The notes under the pieces were generated by a model. It saw only the letters and a program-made list of their open reading frames with translations. It did not search any database and was not told the DNA's origin. Made by a program: the position numbers and the translations under genes. From Choristoneura fumiferana (lineage: Eukaryota; Arthropoda; Insecta; Lepidoptera; Tortricidae), in contig NC_133497.1 in assembly GCF_025370935.1 (NCBI RefSeq), positions 3,882,560 through 3,946,559 of the forward strand: a DNA stretch of 64,000 nt, in the 5' to 3' direction. Positions 48,301-58,342 of this stretch are shown here, in pieces (the stretch's first letter is position 1; each line of letters starts with the position of its first letter).

Positions 48301-51300
48301 GTTCCCGGCATGATGCTCGAGAGTGTAGCAGTGCCTCGGATGCGGACGTGGCGTCTCGTGAAGGGGAAGAGGTGTGTCTCGTCCAGGGCAAGATGTTCCT
48401 GGGACCGACATGTCACATCCGGTGTTGTCTCGTCCAGGGCAAGACGTTCCTGTGACTGACATGTCATATCCGGCGGAGACTCATCCAGGGCAAGATGTTC
48501 CTGTGATGATCCCTGTGACTCGTCCAGATGTTTCTGGTACTGTCACTCCACGACCCGTCCGCAGTACTCGCTGCAAGGCCCCTTCAAGGTATGACAGTTA
48601 TGATATGTCTTTGTTGGCTCAGTGTGAGACTGAACCACTTACATATGATGAAGCTATGTCATCTTCATGTAGTGAGGAATGGCATAGTGCTATGCAAAAA
48701 GAGTATGACGCGCTCATTAAAAATGGAGTGTGGTCTTTGGTAGATCGCCCTAAGGACGCTAATATCGTCAAGTGTAAGTGGGTTTTCAAGGTAAAACAAG
48801 ATACGTCAGGTAAAGATAAATTTAAGGCGCGATTAGTTGCTCGTGGCTTCTCACAAAAGAGAGGAATTGATTACAATGAGACTTTTCTCCGTAGTTCGCC
48901 ACAGCACTATGCGTATTTTGTTTCCCTAGCCAATGACTTGAATATGGATATTGATCATGTGGATGTTGCAACAGCATTTTTCTAACAGTAAATTAAATGA
49001 AATTATTTATATGGAGCAGCCTGTAGGTTTTGTAAATGATGTCAGTAAGATATGTTTGTTGCACAAAAGCATTTACGGTCTTAAACAAGCCAGTAGGATG
49101 TGGAATGAGACAGTACATCAATTATTGACAAATAATGGCTATATGCAAAACAAATGTGAACCCTGTGTGTATGTCAAGAAGAATAATAATTTATTGACAA
49201 TAATTGCTCTATATGTTGATGACCATTTAATATTTAGTAATGACATGAAAACTAAAAATGAATTAATTAAGCTTTTAAAATGTAATTTTGAAATTAAAAA
49301 TCTAGGAGCCTTAAGAAATTGTTTAGGAATTAATGTGACTCGTGATAGAGCTAAAGGCGTTTTGAAGTTGGACCAGGTAGAGTACACAAAGAGATTGTTA
49401 AGGCGTTTTGGCATGGAGAACTGTAAAAGTGTCTCTACGCCCATGGTAATTAATTCTAAATTGCATAAACCAGAGTTGGATTGTTTGGATGATAAGATTT
49501 ACAAGTATAGAGAATTATTAGGTTGTTTAATGTACCTGTCCATCTGTACTCGGCCCGACATTGCATATGCATGTAGTCAGTTAAGCCAATTTAATCATGA
49601 CTTTGATAATACGCATTGGTTAGCAGCTAAACGCATTTTGCGGTACTTAGCGGGAACGTTGAATTATGGTCTATGTTTTTATAGAACGCGTGATTTTAAC
49701 ATAACCGCTTATGCAGATGCAGATTGGGCAAATGACAGTGTAGACCGTAAGTCATACACTGGCTACATAGTGAAGCTAGGTAGGAACAACATCAGCTGGG
49801 AGTCACGTAAACAGCGCTGTGTGGCTCTCTCTAGCACTGAGGCTGAGTATATAGCTATCAGTGACATATGTAAAGAGTTGTGTTTTATTAAGAATTTTAT
49901 CTCTGAATTTCTAGCTAATAATATTGATATATTATTATATATGATAACCAGAGTGCACACAAGCTCTTAGAAATAAAAGAATATTGTCACAAGAAAACCA
50001 AGCACATTGACCTTAGGTACCACTATGTAAAAGATTTAATTCAGAAAGGTTTTGTTAAAATTAAATACATGCCAACTAACAATATGGTTGCTGATATATT
50101 GACCAAACCTTTAAGTTCCATGAGGCACCATAAATTTTTGGATGGCATGAATATTATATGTATTGTTGTGACTTGATTTTATGTCAAAATTAGTTAAGTG
50201 TTTAGGCATGTCATGTTGTATGTGTCTTCTGTTATTACTTTGTCTAACTAATTGGTTGACTCTATCAATGTTATAAGAGCTTAAGGGGTAGTGTTAATGA
50301 ATGTTAAGCCTTATAGCATTGCGGTTAAATATGGCAACACATGAGTATGTCATGGTCTTAATTTTGATGGATTTAGGCTATGGCAATACTGTCATAATTG
50401 TCAAATGACTCTTTCCTGTTCATTTCCTCCGTCGTGATGTGAGCATGTTAAACCGACTTGTCCTTTGTCTAATAAGTGTTTTGTGGAACTTCATCGTCTC
50501 ATATCAAGTGTAATCGAATCAGTATTGTCCAGCTTCAATATCTGCCTAATATATAAAGCGATGTCGTGATATCCTGGCTGTATTTTTCTCGCCTGCTGAC
50601 GCTCCCGCTCATCTGCTCAACGCATGCCACTCTGCTACAGCCTAATGGAAGCCGTGGTGGCCTAATGGAAGCCGTGGTGGCTAATGGAAGCCGTGGTGGC
50701 CTAATATAGAAGCCGTGGTGGCCTAATGGAAGCCGTGGTGGCCTAATGGAAGCCGTGGTGGCTAATGGAAGCCGTGGTGGCCTAATGGAAGCCGTGGTGG
50801 CCTAATGGAAGCCGTGTGGCCTAATGGAAGCCGTGGTGGCCTAATGGAAGCCGTGGTGGCCTAATGGAAGCCGTGGTGGCCTAATTGTTTGACCTATCGC
50901 CTCTCAAGCAGAGGTCGTGGGTTCGAACCCGGCTCGCACCTCTGAGTTTTTCGAAATTCATGTGCGGAATTACATTTGAATTTTACACGAGCTTTGCGGT
51001 GAAGGAAAACATCGTGAGGAAACCTGCACAAAGCGAAGCGATTAATGGTGCGTGCGAAGTTCCCAATCCGCACTGGGCCCGCGTGGGAACTATGGCCCAA
51101 GCCGCTTGTTCTGAAAGAGGCCTGTGCCCAGCAGTGGACGTATATGGCTGGGATGATGATGATGAAAGGGACGGTACGATACGAACTTCGATTATCGAAT
51201 TTCGGAGTAGGCCCTCTGTTTCTTTAAAAAAATAAAAATTTCCACGTGGCAGTGACAACAGGTCAATTTTTTCAGATTTTAGGGTGGGGGTTGACAGCGG

Positions 51301-54300
51301 AGGACGGGGAGCCGTCGCCAGTACTCAACTACCTGGAGATTCCCTCCGTCAGCATCGAGAAGTGCCTGAGAGGCGCAGACGCGAGCTTCCTCCGCTACAT
51401 CACCAGCGACAAGATCTGCGCTGGCGTCACTACGGGTAACGTTAGAGATGCAACCACAGATATAGATTACACTAGATTATGCAAATGCATCTACTTCGCG
51501 TGTCCGAACCCCGACTAAACGTCGGGGTTGGCCCCATACAAAGACTGACCGCTAACTGACTAATCATGACTTGAGTGACTGACTCGAGCCCCACGGCGCG
51601 GCAGCCGCGCAATGAGGGCTATCGTATGAATTCGCCATAGAGCGCTAGTGTAGCGTGAGGTCTCCGAAATGTCAAATCTCATAGTTTTTGGGTGAGCACG
51701 CGGGCTTAGATGAATGATTGGTCTCGCGCGCTCGCTCGACTAGATACCGCGGCGTACTTGTCAAATGCGGCAACAAATAGTACCCGAAATCGCGTACCTG
51801 AGCCCGAGGCGACTCAGTCGCGTTGCAAACTGTGCGTAATGTGCATGTCCCGAATTTTGTTAAATTTGGTCATAACCGAAGTAAAATGCAGTTTTCGCAG
51901 TGAAACTGTTTTAAAATAATACTACAAGAAATAAGAGGACACTGGGATCACATACCATCAGTAAATATCGTATAATTTCGAAATTACAAAATAAAATAAC
52001 ATGAACCCTAAACGCCATTCTGTGTTGCCGCGTACACAAGAATCAAATTCCCCGTGGTTGAGATTTTAATAAATTGAATTTATTGTTATCATTATTAATG
52101 ATGATAAATCTAAATAACTTATTTTATTTAAGTATCTAACGTAATTATTATATATACATAACCTAGTTCTATATTATTTAATGTTATCTTTGAGATATTA
52201 TACACTGAAGGTGTATAAATTGTTACCCGACACTATTAATTAAGGGGTGAATGTGTGTTAAAATTAAAAATGTTTTTCGTCTTCCCAGTCAAAGCCCGAT
52301 CAGCTGATTACTTAGTTATTACGGGAAACGAAAAAATTTTTTTTTCGTATTTCTACCCATTTTCCTGAAATGTTAACTTTTACCCGACTGCCCGAAGGAG
52401 GGTTATGTTTTCAATCGTATGTATGTAAGTATGTATGTATGCATGTACCTATGTATGTATATTTTGTAAACAATTATTTATTTTAGTCTTAATTAACCGG
52501 TACATTATATTAGGTTTAACTATAGGTGCAACGTGTTAACTGTTAAGTACGCAAAACTTCTTAGTTGGTGACTCAGTCCATGAATTTTCAGTAATAATTT
52601 GTAAATATTGAATGTCCTTAAATATATATATTTTTAATTAAAAGTGAGGCCTGATCATTGATATACCTACATCATACCTACCATTTTTTTAAAGAAGAAA
52701 CCTACGCCTAACTATACACAACATATTAATACATTCACTCTTAATTCTTCTTAATTCTAAGTATTTCCCAAGATACATTTTGTAACCAGTAACTTAATAG
52801 ACCACAGAATAATTTATTTTCCCAATAATTCGGGTACAGTGGAGCAGCTGGCAACACAATTCGTCACGCACACTAGTATCCTTGCAATTGTCTTACACCG
52901 TTCTTACGCACACTACAATATTGAGTTGCCGCATTCACGAACGTTTTTGTTTTTAGTTACGCGGTATCTAGTCGAGCGAGCGCGCGAGACCAATCATTCA
53001 TCTAAGTACGCGGATTATTTATAATTAGAATAATTTTGTGAATATTTTGCATATCTGAAATTAATTATTGCAAATATGCGTTCTGGGGCAATGAATGTCG
53101 TGTTTTGAGACAGTTTTGTCTTTCGGAAACTTTTGTCCTCCCTTTTTCCGAACAAAACGGGGCTGTGTGCAACACTGTGGCATGCTCGTTATTTTTATGT
53201 ACGGTTTTAAGGTGTATTAAATATGATTTTAATCTAAATCTTTGTTTTCACGCCCGTAATAACAGACTTTGAAAGGCATACTTAAAAAACCTCACGCACA
53301 GTGCGCCATCTAGTGAGACAAAAACGATAGCCTCATTGATCGATTTTGCGTGGACATCGGGGAATTCACATTGCTAATTCGCTCTTGAGACGTAACAGTA
53401 AGTATATAAAAGTGACACGGTTGGATTTCATACAATTGAGGGTTTTTTTTTTTTTTTTTTTTTATACGCTGGAAGGCAAACGAGCAAGTGGTCTCCTGAT
53501 GGTAAGAGGTCACCACCGCCCATAAACATCTGCAACACCAGTTTGCGTTAGCTAGTTGTAATCTTTATCTGTGGATGCAATGGATATCTTCCAGTATGCG
53601 GTATCCGGTCTATGCGCCCCACTTTACTAGGGTTATTATCATTCGTCTAAAAAGCAGCCCCGGTCTAAGTAGCAAATTACCAATTAGTCTAAGTATTAAG
53701 TGGTCCAGAAAGCAACTGGTTCTAGCCTGTTTGTGTCTGAAACTTGAAAAAACCGGCCAAGAGCGTATCGGGCACGCCCAGATAAGGTTCCGTAGACTTA
53801 CGAAAAAATGAAGTACTTAAAAATTTCTAAGGATTTCGTATTGTGTATTTGTGTACGGAAGTTTAGCTATATTTTATACCTTAGGCTGCCACTTCCTTGT
53901 AAATTTGATATATATATACTTACTACCATCGTGAATTTTTTCAAATTTTTCCACCACAGTTTAGATTTTAGAGGGGGGTACGCTCAATTTTAATGAAAGA
54001 AGTCGAGAAAAAAACCACCCCCGCATGGGGTAAAAATATTTTTTATTTATTTTACCACTGTCGGCGTGACTGATATGTAAATTCATGCCAAATTACAGCT
54101 TTCTATGACTAACGGACTCTGAGCTTGGCCGCGGACAGACAGATGGACAGACATGGCGAAACTATAAGGGTTTTAGTTGACTACGGAACCCTAAAAATTC
54201 AAGTTAGGCTAGGTAAGATTTCGTCAAAGCGCGAGGCGCCTCAGCCACGCGGAATAGGAGCTCCGCATTTGCTTCTATGTAGTCTAAAATATTTTGACAA

Positions 54301-57300
54301 GCAAGCAAGTGCTACTTATAACAGTTACTATACAGTTGCTTCTTAGATCACTTGCTATTTAGACCAGCTGCTTTTTAGACGAAATGATACTAACCCGTTT
54401 CATATTACCAAGTATTATTTAGTCAATGGGGCACGCAGTTCTAACCTAATCTAACCTACTTTTCTGGTAGCAGTTGGTTTCTCTGGTTGGTTCGTGTGCA
54501 GTGTCATTTTGAACAATAATTTTTTGGAATATAATATTAGCCAAAAGAAAACGTTTGCTTGATAAACGTTTGTCAATAAAACTTGTCAATGTAAAATTAT
54601 GCCAAATTATAATTTGACCAAATGAATAAAATGCGAAATGTTAATATGCTAAAGATTCGATTGGGAAATGAAACTACTGCGATATTTTTTTTGTGAAGTG
54701 AAATTTGGCGAAAAATATTTTGCCGAAACTGCAGTAGGTACCTGTATCATAAATGTTAGATGCTTGATTCGGAACGTAAAAAGGTGACGTCAGAGAGAGG
54801 GAGCGAGTACTGTGTGTGTGGGTCTGTGATCGAGCAGAAAAACCGTAATTGTACAAAACTGAAATGAATAAAGAGTTTTCATAAAAACCAACATATAAAT
54901 GTTTAATTGATACAGTACCTACACCATTTATGGTGCTATTTTGCAGGTAAAGCCATGTCGTTGTGTCTTGGCGACAGTGGAGGCGGGCTGGTGTTTGCGG
55001 ACCAATCAGGGGACGCGGCCGTCCCGTACCTGCGCGGCGTGGCGTCCACCGCGCCGCGCAACGAGCACCGCTGCAACGCGCATGCCCTTTCTGCGCTGAC
55101 GCATGTTCGCGCGCACCGAGACTTCTTGAAACGGTGAGGGAACGTCACATGGGCGCACTAAGGGAGGCAGAGAGGGCAGCTGCCTAAAAAGCTAAATAAA
55201 AGATGGCAACAATGTCTAAAGCCAAGTTTAGAGGCGCTCGATTGACCACTAGAAACTCGTTGGCTTTACGGCCTCGCAATGTAATATGTAATGCAACTTG
55301 CACGATTTTTCTTGCAAGTCTAAACTCGGCTTAAGGGAATAGTTTATTGAATCTGGTGTTACGTGTTACTTTGCGGAGAGGTCCATATCAATGACCTAAA
55401 AGATATCAATGGACTAAAAGAAAGTCGGGGGTGAGCAAAGAAGTTATTTTAGTTCAATGTCTAAGGGGTCATTATTAAATTACATCACACATTTTGGGGG
55501 GGGGGGGTCATAATTTACAAAGATACTTACAAAGCCTTTGTGAGTCAAGAAAATTATTATTTTACTTAGCATGCTCGAAAAGTTGGTATTTATGCTGGAT
55601 CTAGGCGACATAAAATTACTTTTTATGCTCTAGTGGATAAAGTAAAATCTTCGTCTAAGACCAAGGTACCTACTTAATCAGGTGACAGCAGCCACAAAAA
55701 AAAAGTATCTATATATTTTTTAATAATTTTTATTTTATGTAAAACTAAAAATCAATCAAAAAAAACTAAAACTAAAAAAATATAATTATATAGCAATGTG
55801 CGGAATTACATTTGAAATTTACCACGAGCTTTGCGTTGAAGGAAAACATCGTGAGGAAACCTGCACAACCTGATTCAATTCAATGGTGCGTGTGAAGTTC
55901 CCAATCCGCACTGGGCCCGCGTGGGAACTATGGCCCAAGCCCTCTTGTTCTGAGAGAAGGCCTGTGCCCAGCAGTGGGACGTATATAGGCTGGGATGATG
56001 ATGATGATGATATAGCAATGTATGAAAAATAAAAGGTACCGTACATACGGTACATACCTAGTGAACAATCGTTTGCACTGTTGCTATTTAAATATAGGTA
56101 GAGTCATTCACGATGACGCGTGCCGTGGTTCTTATTACAATGTCTAATTTTGACGAAATCACGCGTCTTCGTGGATGGCACTAGGTATAATTTTCTCCCA
56201 ATCTAAGTGAAAAGCAGTGTAAAACTCGAGCATTAAACCCATTTTCCCCTCGCGTGTCTATCCACCCTCGCCGTACCGACGCGGGTGGCTATATGAACGT
56301 CTCGTTTAAATGGCTTGTTTTATGCTCTTTTTGTACTGCTATTTAACTAAAATTGCCGATAGGTACTGCTGCCGCTGTCTCCATAAGGCCCTTGGGCACA
56401 CGGCGGCCACGCCGTACTAAATACGCGTTCTTGAATCTACATAGGCACGACGACGTCTGTACACGCGTCAATGTGTGCGCAAGATACACAGGGCTGACTA
56501 TCGCAAAACCCTAATAAGTGCTACCAATGACATTACATCTTACCTATTTATTTAAACCTACTTAAAATGTGTCTGTCTGTGTACTTAAGCATTATTATTT
56601 TCAATTACAATAGATATACGACTACAAACTTAAACGAATTATTCGGTAGATAGTTATTTCATGTATTAATCGTGATAATTTCAGAAATCATTATTTATTT
56701 AGAAAAAGGAAATAGGTAGGGTACCGTTACCATTTCGCAAAATAATTGCTCCCGAACTTAGTGCCGCGCGGCCGACATACATCGCGTCGCGCACCCGACT
56801 GCTTTCCTGCGGTTTTCCTGCAATCTGCGCTTGAGGGGTGGGGTAACTCGAACCGGTGCGGGGCGGAGCGTGGCCATTCTGTACGTAAGTACTATTAAAC
56901 TCCAATTCAATAGAATCTGACAATCCTGTAGACACTTCCAGCCTACTAATATAAACACCGGGCTGCCTAAGGCTTTGTGATGTAACTATTATTCTTTTTT
57001 GATTCCTTTTAGATGATAATTGCAACAACAGGGACATATATAATCAAGTGTGCCCACGATACGGTGTCTTAAATATGTAGAAAATTGACATATTCTATTG
57101 AATTGTACTTTACATATTCTGTGCCTTGGGTTTAATTTAGGGGTTGCAATCAAGGTAACCTGCGTGTTACGACACTGTTTACGAACAAGTGTGATGAACC
57201 CCTTTTTGTCCACAGACACATACCGGACCTAGAAGAGGAGTGCAAGAAGCATTTTCCTACTGTCCAAGATCGATACGGAAAATACGAAAAGCAACCTGAG

Positions 57301-57399
57301 AAACCGGCGAGCGGCCAGCCGGGTCAATTTATTTGTAATTGTAACTGTTTCTGTAATAATACGGCACCGACGCAAGATAATATAATATCCTACAATTAA
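36331..57399 (+). CDS. Modular-type serine protease (ModSP/HP14-like), interrupted by hAT element
   Basis: Six exons with matching phases are recognised: 36331-39321 (split by a transposon), 40783-40907, 43747-43923, 51276-51435, 54947-55133 and 57216-57399, about 387 residues in all. The translation has a Ser/Asp-rich stretch, then ICGGTLVTTKTVIS|AAHCF (catalytic His), YQEDIAVVLL (Asp), ILGWGLTAEDG and LCLGDSGGG (Ser), followed by LRGVASTAPRNEHRCNAHAL. After the protease domain comes an unusual tail with ICNCNCFCNN. Position 189 is Ser (SLCLGDS), predicting chymotrypsin- or elastase-like rather than trypsin-like cleavage. The GWG..AEDG and STAPxNE segments resemble ModSP/HP14 proteases, which start immune cascades in haemolymph; this naming is from memory of the family. 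The signal peptide and any LDLa/CCP modules are not seen. Introns are large and full of transposons. Confidence 0.75.
36535..39187. mobile_element. hAT-like transposon inserted in a protease exon
   Basis: The ends are TAGGATTGCAAATCCGG on the left and the inverse of TAGAGATTGCAATCCGG on the right, flanked by the 8-bp target-site duplication GACTGTAG (36527-36534, 39188-39195), as expected for hAT. Both subterminal regions are dense in AAATCCGGATT motifs, probable transposase-binding sites. The interior holds a minus-strand LINE fragment and an unrecognised stretch (38544-38983); no transposase is identified. With the element and one duplication left out, the host exon's reading frame is continuous. 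Confidence 0.88.
37056..38466 (-). pseudogene. LINE reverse transcriptase fragment nested in the hAT element
   Basis: Minus-strand translation shows WKIANVQPVPKKG, ADPANYRPIAITSILCKIME, DHQFGFRRGRSTGDLL, a degenerate SKAFDKVWH, VLQGSVLFETLF and GYADDSTLH (catalytic YADD). Further 3' come FTSEQLLNLYRAQVRS and RRAKRIIGS. The frame changes several times, and the region starts part-way into RT. It is dead. Confidence 0.85.
39978..40140. repeat. Perfect-type hairpin made of two inverted SINE heads
   Basis: Two 76-bp arms (39978-40053, 40065-40140) match at 75 positions and are separated by 11 bp. Each arm contains the SINE B box (GGTTCGATTCCCAG) and the tail start seen at 5591-5785. The SINE tail continues on the right to about 40220. 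It lies in the protease intron 39322-40782. Confidence 0.9.
40430..40660. repeat. Degenerate TCGATATTTTAA / TCGACATTT repeats
   Basis: A quasi-periodic run of TCGATATTTT and TCGACATT units spaced roughly 15-25 bp apart, with no exact unit. A related run lies at 35680-35960. Confidence 0.55.
41358..41600 (-). pseudogene. LINE C-terminal fragment
   Basis: Minus-strand translation reads GGLKVLEWSSRIGKHSVGRPPTRW, matching the C-terminal tail of the RTE-like LINE at 42187-42540. It is truncated at both ends. Confidence 0.65.
41880..42065 (-). repeat. SINE body fragment, minus orientation
   Basis: It contains the inverse of CCCAGCAGTGGGACGTATATAGGC, GGGCCCGCGTGGGAACTATG and CATCGTGAGGAAACCTGCAC. 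The same body is present at 50885-51165 and 55799-56009 (plus) and about 29590-29760. Confidence 0.75.
42187..42540 (+). pseudogene. RTE-like LINE 3' end with (GAT)n tail
   Basis: The open frame reads SLRDRIRNTEIRRRTKVTD, LKWQWAGHIARR, RPRTGRRSVGRPPTRW and GEAFVQQWTSSG, then a stop and nine or so GAT units. Flanking AGATGTAA duplicates (about 42171 and 42537) look like a target-site duplication. It is a 5'-truncated insertion, typical of LINEs. Confidence 0.85.
43260..43709. repeat. 450-bp foldback element with tRNA-like B boxes in both arms
   Basis: It starts ACAGGGTGGCTCATTTA and ends with the inverse, TAAATGAGCCACGCTGTA. Arms of about 170 bp share the CATACGAAGATC and CTCGGGAATCGAACCCGG segments in inverted order. 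It lies just before protease exon 43747-43923. Confidence 0.82.
43991..44627. mobile_element. Non-autonomous hAT element rich in TAACGTTA and TACCGGTA
   Basis: The ends CAGGGCTTG and AAAGCCCTG are inverted and flanked by the 8-bp duplication ATTTACAC (43983-43990, 44628-44635), the hAT pattern. The interior is packed with (T)TAACGTTA and TACCGGTA palindromes, and near 44159 it repeats its own 5' end (AGGGCTTGTTAACGTTACC). There is no open reading frame. Confidence 0.88.
44829..44955. repeat. Hairpin repeat, GGCTACTACGAAACTCG family
   Basis: Inverted arms with AAATCGAAGTTCGTATCGTA and GGGACGGCGAGATACGAG around an AT loop. A second, adjacent copy (44956-45000) is split from its right half (51165-51218) by the SINE and everything inside that SINE. 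Confidence 0.65.
45001..45490 (+). repeat. 20-bp minisatellite, left part (about 24 units)
   Basis: The unit GTGGTGGCCTAATGGAAGCC is repeated almost perfectly; rare units are 19 bp or carry one change. It contains the SINE A-box GTGGCCTAATGG and continues, after the Copia element, at 50640-50884, where it runs directly into the SINE body. Confidence 0.95.
45948..46640 (+). CDS. Copia Gag with zinc knuckle, two apparent shifts
   Basis: The start ATG (MPDNLQDGH) opens a Copia gag: IEKLTGVQNYNAWKFGM, then WRCLSAIFEDKGLYRRVLLM and LHRIEFSKFSGMGDYINQVM. The frame closes near 46414, but gag continues one frame over (LSGLPQEYDVLVSNIE) to a zinc-knuckle remnant that is again shifted near 46602. The shifts fall in T runs at 46408-46410, 46600-46603 and 46635-46638, each consistent with one missing T. 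Confidence 0.88.
46641..47944 (+). CDS. Copia protease and integrase
   Basis: The protease active site is in EWIVDSGCTSHMC, followed by LSVSKLTSEGFTV. The pre-integrase segment VWHKRLGH is separated from the next piece by a T-run shift at 47198. The integrase catalytic residues are in LIHSDVCGPM, LRSDGGGEY and NGLSERLNR. The frame stops at 47943 beside another T run (47937-47940). Confidence 0.9.
47945..50175 (+). CDS. Copia reverse transcriptase and RNase H
   Basis: After a variable linker (with GTCTCGTCCAGGGCAAGA-type repeats near 48380-48500) come the RT segments WHSAMQKEYDALIKNGVW, CKWVFKVKQ, FKARLVARGFSQKRGIDY and IYGLKQASRMW, then the catalytic ALYVDDHLIF. RNase H shows ADADWANDSVDRKSYTGY and ALSSTEAEYIA, and, after a one-base shift near 49940, KTKHIDLRYHYVKDL and ADILTKPLSSMRHH before TGA. 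All catalytic motifs are present; frames break near 48983 and 49940. Confidence 0.9.
50640..50884 (+). repeat. 20-bp minisatellite, right part (about 12 units)
   Basis: The same unit as 45001-45490, with more single-base losses. Its last unit merges into GTGGCCTAATTGTTTGACC, the start of the SINE body, showing that the array grew from a SINE head. Confidence 0.93.
50885..51165 (+). repeat. tRNA-derived SINE body
   Basis: The B box GTGGGTTCGAACCCGG is followed by the common lepidopteran body (GGAAAACATCGTGAGGAAAC, CGCGTGGGAACTATG, CCCAGCAGTGGACGTATATG) and a GATGATGATGA tail. The flanking GAAAGGGA on both sides (44993-45000 and about 51165) is the target-site duplication of the original SINE, now 6 kb apart. 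Confidence 0.88.
51613..53335. mobile_element. TGAGGGCTATCG MITE split by a nested element
   Basis: The left 90 bp and right 330 bp match the uninterrupted copy at 59361-59778; the 1302-bp element 51705-53006 lies between them. The host is non-coding and sits in the protease intron 51436-54946. Confidence 0.85.
51705..53006. mobile_element. 1302-bp TIR element with perfect 47-bp ends
   Basis: The terminal 47 bp (51705-51751 and 52960-53006) are exact inverted copies, starting CTTAGATGAATGATTGG and containing CGCGCGCTCGCTCG. An imperfect duplication around ACGCGG flanks it. No transposase frame is seen, and the interior includes a (GTAT)n-rich stretch at 52425-52460. The superfamily is undetermined. 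Confidence 0.85.
53747..54197 (+). repeat. GGTTCCG / CGGCCAAG interspersed repeat
   Basis: Begins AAAAAACCGGCCAAGAGCG and ends GACTACGGAACCCTAAAAA, with an inner CGGACAGACAGATGGACAGAC. Confidence 0.8.
55571..56340 (+). repeat. Interspersed repeat shared with 30437-30800, split by a SINE
   Basis: TGCTCGAAAAGTTGGTATTTATGC, GTAAAATCTTCGTCTAAGACC and AAGTGAAAAGCAGTGTAAAAC occur in the same order in both places. A SINE (55799-56009) with the 11-bp duplication ATATAGCAATG interrupts this copy only. It lies in the last intron of the protease. Confidence 0.8.
55799..56009 (+). repeat. SINE body with (GAT)n tail
   Basis: The 11-bp duplication ATATAGCAATG (55788-55798, 56010-56020) flanks the common SINE body ending in five GAT units. 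The tRNA-like head is absent. Confidence 0.88.
56898..57109. mobile_element. 212-bp MITE with TTA target duplication (PIF/Harbinger-like)
   Basis: The arms CAATTCAATAGAAT and ATTCTATTGAATTG are inverted near the ends, and TTA flanks both sides (56895-56897, 57110-57112). The allelic position near 9231 lacks it. Confidence 0.75.
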
Positions 57400-58342
57400 A
57401 AACGTCTAAAGTATCTATCCTATTCATTTTTAATACCTATAAGCTTTTCAGGGTTCCGTTTTTGCCATTTTGGCTACGGAATATATGTTTCGCCATGTCT
57501 GTCTGTCTGTATGTACGTCCGCGGCTTTGCTCAAGAACTATCAATGATAGTTAAAGCTGTAATTTTGCACGAACACTACGTAAACTGTGCCGACAAAATG
57601 GTACAGTAAAAAAAAAAAAAAAAAGTTTTTAGAGTAAGTACCTCCCTTAGACGTGGTGGCCGTGATCTAACCTTGTATAGTGTGGGGTCATCGTTGGATT
57701 GGTCTTTTCAAATCATTAGGGGTTTGCTAAGACGATTTTTCGATTCATTGATTTATTTGCGAAATATTCAACTTGAATGTGCACATTTTCATTAAAATCG
57801 AGCGTCCGTGTCCCCCCCCCCCTCTAAAATCGAAACCGGTGGGTGGAAAAATTTGAAAAAATTCAGGATGGTAGTAAGTTTATCAAACTTGGAAGGAAAA
57901 CTATAACGGTTAAGTTTTCTTGAGAATGATTAGTAATTTAAGCAGCGTTATTGGAATATTCCGTACAAAAAAGAAAAATTAAGACCTACATGAGATTAGG
58001 AGAAAAAAAAAAGTTCAATGAATGAATGATGATACTATTCTCCAACTAAACTGAATGGATCGAAAATGGTAGCAGCAAAGAGGTAGCAGTAATTCAAATA
58101 GAGATAATACTTTTGAATAGAGCGATGAAAGCGAAATAGAAAACGAAGAAGAAATAGAAAACAAAGAGGATGAAAGTGCTTCGTCTGGTGACTAAACATT
58201 TGAGTCAAGTACCAGTTTAGAATGTAATTATTCGTCGCCGCTCTCATTTTCTGTAAAAGCATTTCAAGATTATTATTATTATTATTATTTATTTCTTATC
58301 TATTTACATGCAACATGACGGTTGACACCTTATGTGAAGATG

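Larger units (their letters stand above)
45491..50639 (+). mobile_element. Copia (Ty1-type) LTR retrotransposon inside the minisatellite
   Basis: LTRs of 352 and 348 bp (45491-45842, 50292-50639) begin TGTTAATG and end GCTACA, with the 5-bp duplication GCCTA (45486-45490, 50640-50644). The LTRs differ by about one substitution and a few homopolymer-length or single-base changes. GGTTACGGGCTCAGAC directly after the 5' LTR resembles the initiator-tRNA anticodon-region primer site of insect copia. AAGGGGTAG before the 3' LTR is the polypurine tract. Domain order is Gag, protease, integrase, RT, RNase H, which defines Copia. Confidence 0.95.
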
